Shown here in pieces: positions 19,407 through 27,864 of a stretch of DNA of 27,864 nt. Below the pieces are notes generated by a model. That model made no database searches. It saw nothing but the letters and a program-made list of their open reading frames with translations, and was not told the origin of the DNA. Made by a program: the position numbers and the translations under genes. Source of the stretch: Chara braunii (lineage: Eukaryota > Streptophyta > Charophyceae > Charales > Characeae); the NCBI GenBank assembly GCA_003427395.1, contig BFEA01000613.1, positions 734,781 to 762,644 on the forward strand. Reading direction: 5' to 3'. Each line of letters begins with the position of its first letter. Position 1 is the stretch's first letter.

Positions 19407-19594
19407 TTGTAGTACTTCCGGTTTCTTTCCTTTTTCCCTTTTCAGAGGGCGACAGCCTTTAGATGTCATCATTGCACTGACCGGCCCCAGGTAATTCAGA
19501 ATTATATTGCTCTGTTCTTCTGATTGCATCTGGTTTCGAACTCAGGTCTATATTTCAGGAGTTAGATGTATCAACGGAGCTGGGCGCGTTGGTA
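19407..19594 (-). mobile_element. tRNA-derived SINE, copy C
   Basis: The - strand shows a decayed A box CCAGCTCCGTTGAT (+ 19571-19584) and a B box GAGTTCGAAACC (+ 19532-19543). The body matches copies A and B (GAATTACCTGGGGCCGGTCA, ATGACATCTAAAGGC, GTCGCCCTC) and the tail is A-rich (TGAAAAGGGAAAAAGGAAAG). An 11/12 direct repeat bounds it. It has an extra ~40-bp segment relative to copy B, so two length variants of the family exist here. Confidence 0.8.
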
Positions 19595-19606
19595 GACTTC
19601 AGCTTT
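19595..19606 (-). repeat. 5' candidate TSD of SINE copy C
   Basis: GACTTCAGCTTT. The - strand context is ACGGAAAGCTG, again a G-AAA step at the duplication start. Confidence 0.6.
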
Positions 19607-19641
19607 CCGTGCCTCCTCACGCCTGCAATTCCTCCGGGACT

Positions 19642-19712
19642 GTTTTTTTTTTTTTTCCCTTTTCCGAAAGGCCGACGTCCTATCGGTATAGCAACTAAGC
19701 GGGCCGGATTGT
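19642..19712 (-). mobile_element. SINE 3' fragment, copy D
   Basis: On the - strand GGCCCGCTTAG...GACGTCGGCCTTTCGGAAAAGGG plus a 15-nt A tail parallels the 3' end of copies B and C (GGCCGGTCAG...GGC(C/T)GTCGC...GAAAAGGG). No tRNA head follows. The adjacent upstream sequence (19713-19760) is a 24-bp tandem duplication with CAGCGGTGCCTG. Probably 5'-truncated or a diverged relative. Confidence 0.5.
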
Positions 19713-20377
19713 TTCGAGTACGCAGCGGTGCCTGGGTTTCGAGTAGGCAGCGGTGCCTGCCATCCAATATGGACATCTCACGCCCGCACGATGGCCACGC
19801 TGAAAACTACTCGAACGTAAGACCAAACCCCCCGCCAGTGGCACTTAGCCCCCGGAGGTAAATTCTAGTTTAGGCATTTTTCTTTTCCTTTTTTAATCCT
19901 TCGAGTGCTCTTTCCGTCGTTGTCGTCCAGAAAGAGGGAAGTTGTAGCTCATGTCTGACCTCATGCGCTAGCTAAGGTGCTCGCTCATGTGCGATCCGTC
20001 TGCTTTTTCCAGTCTTTTCACGGTCTATTCCCAACTGTTTCAAATAGGTAGACATGAGAGGTATGAGCGGAGTGTGGATAGATGTTGGGAATTGTGACAT
20101 CCGCCTTTTTGAAAGAACAGGTGTGAGGGCATACTGACGCTAGGACTTTTCTAAGTGCATTTTACCGGAATTACAGCCTGACCTAAGCAATAAGGCTGAG
20201 CGTAAGAACAAGTGCGAGTCTGCCCGAAGCGCAGCTGGATACGAGCATCTGTTTTCTTTTTTTTTTTATTCAGAGAAAACCGGCGCTAGACTTGCTCGAC
20301 TGAATCCGGTTGCAAATCCGCTCAGAGGCATTCAGGAGAGTCCCAGTGTGAGGACTGTCCAAGGATGCATTGCCAAT
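19713..20377. other. Gene-free stretch before the LINE
   Basis: It begins with the 24-bp tandem duplication (19713-19760) and includes a T-run near 20259-20269. No gene is seen. Confidence 0.5.
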
Positions 20378-20391
20378 GAAAATTGGCGGAG
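20378..20391 (+). repeat. 5' target-site duplication of the LINE
   Basis: GAAAATTGGCGGAG, an exact match to 24171-24184. The upstream context is CCAATGAAAATT. Confidence 0.88.
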
Positions 20392-20730
20392 AATGTCCCT
20401 GAAGTATTCCGCCGCATATGAGCACATTTCTATTGAGGACTCCGCAAAGGGGGCGTCTTGGTTGAAAGGATGGGCTAGTTCCATCATTGAGGGCTTTGTA
20501 CTTCTGAGGAGCAGGGACCGGAAAGTAAGTTTTGTCATGCGGTCGAACCCTAGAATCCCCCTAACTTTAAGCCATTGCAACCACTGTTCCTATCGGTGTG
20601 TTTCCGTTTTTCTAGTTCTTGCATCAACGTCTTTCTGATGTTGGACCAATAACAGTCTGCGTAGGCATCCCTCCCTAGGTTCCTTTCTGCCTCTTGGATT
20701 TTGTTTTTTATTATTTGCTCTTTTAAGTTG
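20392..20730 (-). pseudogene. Inverted 5' segment of LINE ORF2 (pre-RT linker)
   Basis: Read on the - strand, the portion near 20730-20590 gives a charged, helix-prone stretch (NLKEQIIKNKIQEAER..., YADCYWSNIRKTLMQELEKR) typical of the coiled region ahead of L1 reverse transcriptases. After a frame change near 20590 it continues with WLKVRGILGFDRMTKLTF and ends with SSIEMCSYAAEYFRDIL. That last peptide is repeated at the start of the sense part. The two copies of that 56-bp segment (20389-20444 and 20731-20786) form an inverted repeat with 2 mismatches. The placement matches the part of ORF2 that should directly precede the sense part. Confidence 0.85.
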
Positions 20731-23700
20731 CGGAGTCCTCAATAGAAATGTGTTCATATGCGGCAGAATACTTCAGGGACATTCTCACATCTCGTAAACC
20801 AAACGAATCCTTCGGTACAGACCTTTCGGTGCATTCAGATTTTTGGAAGCGATCGAAGCTGAGACTTACCCAGCAGGCAAGGTTGGATCTCGACAGACCT
20901 CTCACCCTCGAGGAGCTCAAACACGCAGCAGGGCAGATGGCCCTAGGGAAATGCCCAGGCTTGGACGGGCTCCTGGTAGAACTGTTCATCGCCACCTGGG
21001 AATCCACAGGCCCTATTCTGTTGCAAGTCTATAACAACATACTGGAAGGTAAGCAACTCCCTACAGGTTGGGTTAGAGGAGTAATAACTTTGCTCTATAA
21101 AAAAGGAGACAAAAGAGACATTCGAAACTGGAGACCGATCTAATTACTGAATGTAGCCTACAAACGATTGGCCAAGGCATTAGCTTTGAGATTAGCCAAA
21201 TATCTTCCTCAACTAACAGGTGGTGAGCAGGGAGCATTCATCCAGGGCAGGTCAATATTCGAGAACATATTGACAACGGTCCAAACGCTAGAAATTATAA
21301 GCAAGGAAAAGAGAGAAGTCGCAGTTATGCTGTTGGATATGGAGAAAGCCTACGATAAAGTAGGCTGGGCATTTGTTTCCACTACCATGAAGAGAATTAA
21401 CTTTGGACAACCATTCTGCACTTGGGTTCAGGCGATGTACTCCCAAGCAACAGCGGTAGTGAATGTGAATGGCAAACTCTTCGATGAATTTTCACTGACA
21501 AGGTAGCTCAGACACGGGTGCCCACTCGCACCTCTCCTCTTCGTCATACAACTGGAAACCCTTCTAGACAACATCAGACACAACGAGACAATTGCTGGAC
21601 TCAGATTATCCCCGTCCTTGCATTGGAAGTGCAGCCCCATCGCAGATGACTTGACAGTAGCTAGTGAAAACACAAAAACGTCTCTTGAGGAACTACAAAA
21701 AGTAATAAATGAGTACTGTGAACTGTCAGAGGCCTCAATTAATTGGAACAAATCAGTCTACTTGTTACCACCCCTGTTTGAATTAAAAGCAGATTGGGGG
21801 ATGCAACAGGTCCCGGTCCAAAGTTCCGAAAGCCTTTAGGGGTCCAAGTATCTCTTGCGGATCCCTCCCCGACCCAGGATCTGATTTTAACATCCAAAGT
21901 AGTCACTCGCATTGTGAACTGGGAAAAGAACTATTTACTTTCACTGTTCGGAAGAGCCTTAGTACTCTCGTCGGCAGCCTTTTCACTCCTCTGGTTCCTG
22001 TGCACAATTCACCTACTGGGAGAAACGGCATACAAGACAATACGAAGAGCGGCAGCGAGATACCTGTGGAAACCAAAGGCAGGGGAAGATCAAACCTTTA
22101 TGACCAAGGTAGCATGGGAATTGATTACAGCTAGTAGAGACCAAGGAGGCTTGGGGGTACTAGACCCCAAATTTCAAAATAGGGCGCTGTTAGCAAAATG
22201 GCCTATCAAGGGAATGCTAGAACAAGAAGATAAAACCTGGAAAAAGATTGCTGAGTACATTCTTTCGACAGAATGGGAACTAGTGGTCCCAACAGATGTG
22301 TGGAGATGCTTAGAATTACAAACCTTTGCCAAGAAAAGACCGAGGAGTAGACTGTGGAAGAATCTACTTTTTGCCTGGAGCAAGAGCCTACCCAATTCTC
22401 GAGTGAGACCTACCACTAAAGCAGAAATCCTCATCCAGCCCTTGTTCGATAACTCGCTACTAACCCAAGAAGACAAGTCACCCTTTTCAGCAGGAGAAGC
22501 AAAGGGAAAGTTTGGCAAAACTTGGATCCCCAAAGGTCCAAATGAGAGATATATGGGACGAAGACCAGCAAGACTGGATATTCTCAGAGGCACTGAAGAC
22601 CAAGCTACCACGACTACAGAACATTCACAGCAACTTCGAAAAATTGAAAAATGCAGTCCCAAAAGATTGGATAGACACCCTCAAACGTCCACTTATCCTG
22701 ACCTGTAACACATGGTTTTCTATAGAGGGAGAGGAGGACTGGGTCTGGAGATCTATAGGCCCGGACATACCTTCTGGGTTCAGGGTACAAAAATGGGCAA
22801 TTAATAAGTAATCCACACAGTACCAACCTCTGCGTTTTGTCGAGGAAAAAAAGGTCCAAGTCTTACAAGAATGGGAAGAAGGAATAGAAATAAGAGTATG
22901 GTCTGTGTACGGCAACACAGGTAAGGTACTAAGGAACATTGCACTTTGGGGAGGGCAGCAAGTACCTACGTTACAGAACCCTTCCTACACGGATGGAGAG
23001 AAAGCGGAGAAAGGAAAACATACACTCCTTTGGCTCTGTACAAACCACGAGTAGGAGTAAACATACAGAGGGAACAAACACAAAGGAAACCGGTAACAGT
23101 AGCAGCGGAAAGATGGAAAGCCAGATATCCAGNCCTGATGACGGAAAGNCACCTGATACGTACTTGGAAACACATGAAAAGGATGCCCGAACAGAGAATT
23201 GCAAGTTTGCTGTGGCTACAGACATTGGATGTGATACCTTCGGCCGAATGGCTAACCTCANGACAGATGGAAGTAGATCGAGCTTGCCCAAGGTGTAGAT
23301 GGGCATGGGAATCAACTTCCCACATATGGACCCNTTGCCCTTTCTCGATNNGAATATGGCAGTGGTGGAGGAAACACTNGCGCGCATTCTCGGACGAAGC
23401 NTTCCCTTGGAATGACGAATGGATTGAGACAGGGATAAGCCTACAATTATCAAACTATGCTTCGGGATGGGGATATGTAGGACAAATCTGCAGAGGCATC
23501 ATTATGGCTGCGATCTGGCAATCNAGAAACAAGGNGCTGTTCTGTGAAGAACTCCCGGGTAGAGGCCAAATGCAAACTCAAGTGCAAAAACACATAAGAT
23601 ACACAATATTGGTGGACAGGAAAAGGAAAGGCCCCATCTGGTTTACTCAGACCTGGGCGTTGAACAGCAGACTCTGTACCCTAGACGAAGCTCAAAAGGT

Positions 23701-23749
23701 GACATTGGGACCTTGGCTGTGTAAAAAGCATTACAGAACATACTGTTAG
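20731..23749 (+). pseudogene. LINE ORF2 reverse transcriptase plus zf-RVT-like C-terminus, broken
   Basis: Non-LTR reverse transcriptase blocks are in order: KCPGLDGLLVELFIATWE, GVITLLYKKGDKRDIRNWRPI, QGAFIQGRSIFENI, motif A LLDMEKAYDKV (catalytic Asp 21336-21338), RHGCPLAPLLF, and motif C as IADD (Asp codons 21645-21650; Ile replaces the usual Phe/Tyr). After a thumb/linker (LGVQVSLAD onward), a Cys/His cluster CPRC...STSHIW..C (from 23285) matches the zf-RVT module of plant LINEs. Lesions: in-frame stops at 21141-21143, 21504-21506 and 22809-22811; frame changes near 21780-21840, 22500-22515 and 22930-23010. Several N bases lie at 23130-23540. The catalytic aspartates survive but no continuous enzyme can be made. 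Confidence 0.92.
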
Positions 23750-24170
23750 GAAGTGGAATGTAGTGGCTGCTGTGACATCTAAGTTTTTAAATGGCAAAAG
23801 ATTGGGTGGATACCTAGGAAGAGATGCAGCCCAGGTGGGCCAGAGAGAACGTAGTATTTCAGTTTGGGGAAATTAGAACCACGGGTAGAAGTAGAGCCTG
23901 CATAGGAGAAAAGTGGATATTCAGTAGTTAGAAATGGTAGAATAACGATACTTTCTAGCTTAAGGGGCACTGGACCCGGTTTCCAGTATAGGTGGGACGC
24001 TGGACCCGGTTTCCAGAACTGCCAAACCTGAGTAATGGCCCCAGTCCCCGGCTTGAGATGTGGAGGGATTCCCAGCCTCCTCTCTATTTTATAATATATG
24101 ATGACTTTTGAGAAAAAGAAAAAAAGAAAAAAGAAACACGGATTGATACAGCAAAAAAAAAAAAAAAGAA

Positions 24171-24184
24171 GAAAATTGGCGGAG
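24171..24184 (+). repeat. 3' target-site duplication of the LINE
   Basis: GAAAATTGGCGGAG immediately after the A-rich tail, identical to 20378-20391. Confidence 0.88.
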
Positions 24185-24580
24185 TGGGGTTTGGGGGGGG
24201 GGGTAAGGGGAGGTGCAGTGACTGGCCATTGCTCGGCGCTAGCACCGCCGATTTCCCCCATCTGCAATGCCTCCCCACCCCTCGTCACCGTGATGAGGGA
24301 CTGGTACAGCCTTGCTCTCGGACCACTGCTGTGGTGCCAACCTACCCCGTGGGCTGGGGAGAGATCCGGGTTGGTTGGTGTTCCCCCGTACTATACATAG
24401 ACTAGTGAGAGGATGAGATAGATGAGTACTAGCAAGAAAAATGAGATAGATGAGAGAAGAATATAGCCTTTCAAAAAATAAAAATAACAAAATGGCGGAG
24501 TTCGCATGCCCACGGACCGGCCGGGATAAGGGCTTCCCGATTCAGAAAGAATAGGAACCACCAGAGAGGAATAGGGGCAA
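24185..24580. other. Gene-free stretch with a G-rich tract
   Basis: The + strand at about 24184-24211 has GGGG, TTT, a G-run, TAA, GGGG, a G-quadruplex-capable and telomere-like T/G arrangement. It is too short to be a telomere. The rest is unassigned. Confidence 0.55.
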
Positions 24581-25440
24581 ACGAGTATTATGTAGAGAAA
24601 AAAAAAATAGGAACCACGATTTCTGCGGTTTTACACTGGTCCTGGTTGTCCAGCCACTTCTCGCCCCCCAGTCATTCCTAGAGGCTTCATTCCGTTTCCA
24701 ACGTGACTCGATAAACCGCCCGCTCGCCTCCCTCCACTATGCCCGGGAAAGCCAAGTCATTCAATGCCTGCACAAGCGAGTGCAACCGGCCATGGACAAG
24801 TCGAACGAATATTATGTAGAGAAAAAACAATAGGAACCACAGTTTCCGCGCTTTTACACTTGTCCTTGTTGTCCACCCGCTTCTGGCCCCCCAGTCATTC
24901 CTAGAGGCTTCATTATGTTTCCTACGTGACTCGATAAACCGCCCGCTCACCTCTCTCCACTATGCCCGGGAAAGCGAGGTCATTCAATGCCTGCACAAGC
25001 GAGTGCAACCGGCCATGCACATGTCATTATGACTGGGAATAATCCACCGGTCCATGCACAAGTCATTATGACTGGGAATAATCTGCCGGTCCAATGATTT
25101 TGTTGCGATCAAGTGAGTGTAACCGGTCATGCACTGTTTAACCGGGGAGATACTAGGGACGTGCCGCTAGCCTCCCTCCACTATAGGAACCACAGTTTCT
25201 GCGGGTTTGCACTTGTCCAGCCATTTCTGTCCCCCAGTCATTCCTGGAGACTTCATTCCGTTTCCAACGTGATGCAATAAACCGCCCGGTCGCCTCCCTC
25301 CACCATGCCTGGGAAACCCAAGTCATTGTGACTGGGAATAATCCGCTGGTCCAATGATTTTGTTGCGATCTAGTGAGTCTAACCGGCCATGCGCTCTTTG
25401 ACGGGGGAGACACTAGCGACGTGCTATTTGGCCGATGATC
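24581..25440. repeat. Three-copy tandem repeat, composite units of 224-350 bp
   Basis: Units start near 24581, 24805 and 25183. Each has ATAGGAACCAC, CCCCCAGTCATTCCT(A/G)GAG, ATAAACCGCCCG and CTCCCTCCAC(T/C)ATGCC(C/T)GGGAAA. Unit 2 carries an extra segment with two copies of TCATTATGACTGGGAATAAT, and its tail (GATTTTGTTGCGATC to CGACGTGC) reappears at the end of unit 3. No coding or RNA identity is recognised. Confidence 0.85.
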
Positions 25441-25604
25441 GGCTAACTGGCTACCCAGGCCCTGCGAAACCACCTGATGCCTATGACCTGGTAAGAATTC
25501 TCCTCATCGAGTAACAGGAGATCTCCCTCCCATCACATTAAATTTCTGATACCAGATTTAATGGCTGAGTTTAAATTGAGATCTTTTGGGAGGAGATCAC
25601 CAGA
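25441..25604. other. Short unassigned segment
   Basis: Nothing is recognised between the three-copy repeat and the rRNA-like fragment. Confidence 0.4.
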
Positions 25605-25890
25605 GTGGCTGCACCCGAAAACTGCCAGTGATATACTGGAGGAAGGTGGGGATGACGTCATGGCCCTTACGGGCTGGGCTACACACGTGCTATATAGAAG
25701 AAGCTACTGCCAAAGCAGTTGCAACTATGCAAGTACAAAGTGAGTGGATGACGTCAAGTCCGCATGGCCCTTATGGGCTAGGCTACACACGTGCTATATA
25801 GAAGAAGCTACTGTGAAAGCAGCTGCAACTATGCAAGTACAAAGTGAGTGATAAACCTAATGACATTAGCTGAGTCCGGGTTAATGTCAA
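25605..25890 (+). pseudogene. SSU rRNA fragment, plant-mitochondrial/bacterial type, internally duplicated
   Basis: From about 25618: AAAACTGCCAGTGATA, ACTGGAGGAAGGTGGGGATG, ACGTCA and GGGCTACACACGTGCTA, which is the highly conserved helix 37-39 region of 16S-type SSU rRNA (about E. coli 1170-1240). CCAGT-GATAT-ACTGG keeps its helix pairing. The wording AAGTCCGCATGGCCCTTATG in the second copy is what I recall for plant mitochondrial rrn18. Copy 1 (25650-25745) lacks eight bases (AGTCCGCA); copy 2 (25746-25849) retains them. Similarity may continue weakly to ATTAGCTGAGTCCGG near 25866-25880. Most likely a mitochondrial-derived nuclear insert (NUMT). It is too short and rearranged to work. Confidence 0.8.
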
Positions 25891-27864
25891 TGAAAGTTTG
25901 TGTTTTTGTTAAAAAAAGAGAAGAGAGAAGAGAAAAGAGAACCTCAATGGTGGATTCGAGCAGTTAGGCTTTAGGGATTCGGAGATGAAAGTCAATATAT
26001 ATGGCAACGCCACAACATGGCGCATGCTCTCACCGACCCTCCTGTGGAGAACCGTTTTGCGGATCTTGCCTGATATGGAAGTGGGTGAGGCCCGTGAGGG
26101 GGTGTGGGTTCATGAAAGGCTGTATGGAGTGATCTGCTAGACCTTCAGGTTTTTATTTGGCAGCCAGGGTGAAGCGGCAGAATTTCATTCTCCTCATGTA
26201 CGGAGCGCTGGCAATCAATCCTGCAGTAGTTTCCTGGTTGCTTTCCCATTGCTTCATTTGTGATGTTCAAGAGGTTTTACCTTGGGACGCTGGGCTGGGT
26301 TTCCTGCATATGCTGCTCCCCATGAATATACTGTATCCTTCTCAGAGAACAAAGGAAAGAAAAAAGACCTGCAGATGATGTTTTCTGGTTGACGAAATAG
26401 AAAGAAAAAGGATTGAGTTCCTGTCGGAATTACTTTCTATGATCCCAGATATTGAGAACCTTGTGACAGGAGTTGAAGCGAACATGATCTTGAATCCCAG
26501 GCCTCGTGTAGTGAAACTCCCCGAAAAATTACTGCCTGCATGGTTGCAGATGATCTGATGCACCCTTACCAAATCACACACCGTACTCAATGTGGCCCCA
26601 TCGTCACTCAGTATTTGCCCTTTAATAGACATACATTGGACTAGCTCGTGATCAGGCAACTGGCATGGGAATGCTAAACCTCTGTCATGCCCTTTTGAAA
26701 ATGCAATTCTGTGTCTGCTATTTTCCACACGTCTCCACAGATGGGGCATGCCAAGGGCTACTACCACCTTAATACACACCTCCTCGGGGAGCTGGGGCTG
26801 ACATTGTGTAGGACGGCAAATTCAGGAGTGTTAGGAAGCAACTTCTTACTCCCAATATGTGGAGGAATGGGCAGGCACTTGCCTGAAAATAATCTCATCA
26901 GGTCCCAGATAGATTCTTTGTGATCACAGGGCTTTGAGAATCCCGTAAATGAAGTCAGTTCCTCAACATTGCGTTGAATCCATGTTGGATTCTCAACCGC
27001 TTTCAGATGCATCCTGCTCATGATAATGGATAAATACATGATAGAATGAGAAGAACAGCAGATAACGTAAGAAGAAACATGGGCACAAGGGGAAAAAGTT
27101 GTGAAACTAGTCTTCACTAGACTCACAGAAGAGCCATACATCCAAGTAGCACATGTCTTCTGATTGCAGAACCCTCACATCGCTTCAGCAGAGAACTAGA
27201 GCATCTATGTGTAGCTATGTAAAACTAAACTTTCAGGCTTCAGCTCATTTTAACCCTCAGGTGCCCCTCATTCACAGGTGACACAGATTTAGGTTCATCC
27301 CCGTTTGCAGGGTACCCAATGCAAGTTTGACCTACGCAGGCAAAGCTGGACCTTGAGAGGCTGCTATCCCATGAAGAGCTTGCTTGTGCCAAACATGAAA
27401 TGACAAGTGAGATTCCTTCGGACGACAGGAACACCGGAGCACTTGCATAGCATCACATTGTCACTTCGAGACCGGTGCAACCACCTCATCGGTTCATGAC
27501 AATGGGCTTGCCGGTGAGACTCCTTTGGACGACAGGTACAACTGAGCGGGACACTGTTTATCTCTCCTGGGTGGTAGTGTGGAAGTAGCATCTTCCTTGT
27601 TCAAGCTGGAGCCATTGGATGAGAATTATCATCATCGGCGATGGCCCCCCAAATGTTTGGGTGTTAGGGGCCCGTCCGACCTCCGGTTCAGGGCCCACCA
27701 AATCACATTCGGCGTCTAACTATTTATTATTATTATTTGTAGGTAGTCCACCACCCAAAGTACCCACCTGTAAATTTTTGTTTGATTCTGTCAAGCAAAA
27801 GAAATAATAATATTCGTAGAAGGTAGGCGGGTTAAAAATTCTCAGAAATCTCCCTTCCCCCCCC
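25891..27864. other. Unassigned stretch with weak exon-like frames
   Basis: A purine-rich GA/AAGAGA run at about 25912-25942 follows the rRNA fragment. Frames on the - strand at 26342-26779 (145 codons) and 26761-27141 (126 codons) are unrecognised. On the + strand a short frame at about 27341-27448 reads AKLDLERLLSHEELACAKHE and is preceded by a splice-acceptor-like TTGACCTACGCAG; it could be an exon but has no identified partner. A ~30-bp imperfect repeat around GGACGACAGG(A/T)ACA occurs near 27420 and 27520. The sequence ends in a C-run. Confidence 0.4.

Larger units (their letters stand above)
20392..24170 (+). mobile_element. L1-type LINE retrotransposon, 5'-truncated and 5'-inverted
   Basis: A 3.8-kb insertion bounded by a perfect 14-bp duplication and ending in an A-rich tail (about 24111-24170). 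The first ~340 bp are antisense to the rest and encode the segment just upstream of the reverse transcriptase. From 20731 the element is sense: reverse transcriptase, then a C-terminal zf-RVT-like module, then a ~360-bp 3' UTR containing two copies of CTGGACCCGGTTTCCAG (near 23969 and 24001). The apurinic endonuclease domain and ORF1 of a full-length L1 are absent. Dead by truncation and by several coding lesions. A source of trans-acting machinery must lie elsewhere. Confidence 0.92.

Noticed and set aside
24030-24075. LINE 3' UTR segment GGCTTGAGATGTGG resembles the SINE body, suggesting a shared LINE/SINE 3' end
   Set aside because: The similarity is about 11 nt and in the wrong orientation relative to the SINE 3' end.

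Overview
This is nuclear, repeat-dominated eukaryotic sequence with no intact, recognisable host protein gene. It has long dinucleotide microsatellites, homopolymer tracts, N gaps, an L1-type LINE whose C-terminal Cys/His module resembles the plant zf-RVT domain, tRNA-derived SINEs, two U6 snRNA pseudogenes and a small-subunit rRNA fragment of plant-mitochondrial character. I infer a streptophyte (land plant or charophyte alga; Chara-like is a guess only).

Layout. 1-5.4 kb: short tandem duplications, GA and CA/TG microsatellites, and two poly(A) tracts each enclosed by short direct repeats. 5.44-5.57 kb: a U6 pseudogene on the + strand inside a direct repeat. 5.6-10.3 kb: more local duplications, including one whose first copy is split by a GAA-rich insertion (8.74-9.13 kb). 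10.26-14.36 kb: an AT-rich block with an A/T-only stretch, an 86-nt poly(A), CT/TA/CA/GA microsatellites and a 40-N gap. 15.24-15.39 kb: a U6 retropseudogene on the - strand with an A-rich tail and target-site duplication (TSD). 16.7-19.8 kb: a tRNA-derived SINE family on the - strand (at least three tRNA-headed copies and one 3' fragment) and a 98%-identical 233-bp tandem duplication. 20.38-24.18 kb: a 5'-truncated, 5'-inverted LINE within a perfect 14-bp TSD. 24.6-25.4 kb: a three-copy repeat. 25.6-25.9 kb: an SSU rRNA fragment, partly duplicated. 25.9-27.9 kb: unassigned sequence with a few weak exon-like ORFs.

How the parts fit. The unifying theme is target-primed reverse transcription. 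The LINE carries the 5' inversion expected of twin priming: a junction overlap of about 56 nt and a 3-nt GAG microhomology. Two SINEs and two U6 copies have their own TSDs and mostly A-rich tails, and two poly(A) tracts look like tail-only insertions. In nearly all of them the TSD begins at a G-A(3-5) step, implying a shared first-strand nick near TTT(T)/C. The parsimonious reading is one L1-like machinery copying itself and, in trans, SINE and U6 RNAs. Superimposed on this is a strong tendency to tandemly duplicate segments of 70-235 bp. All calls are by eye; no alignment or database search was run.
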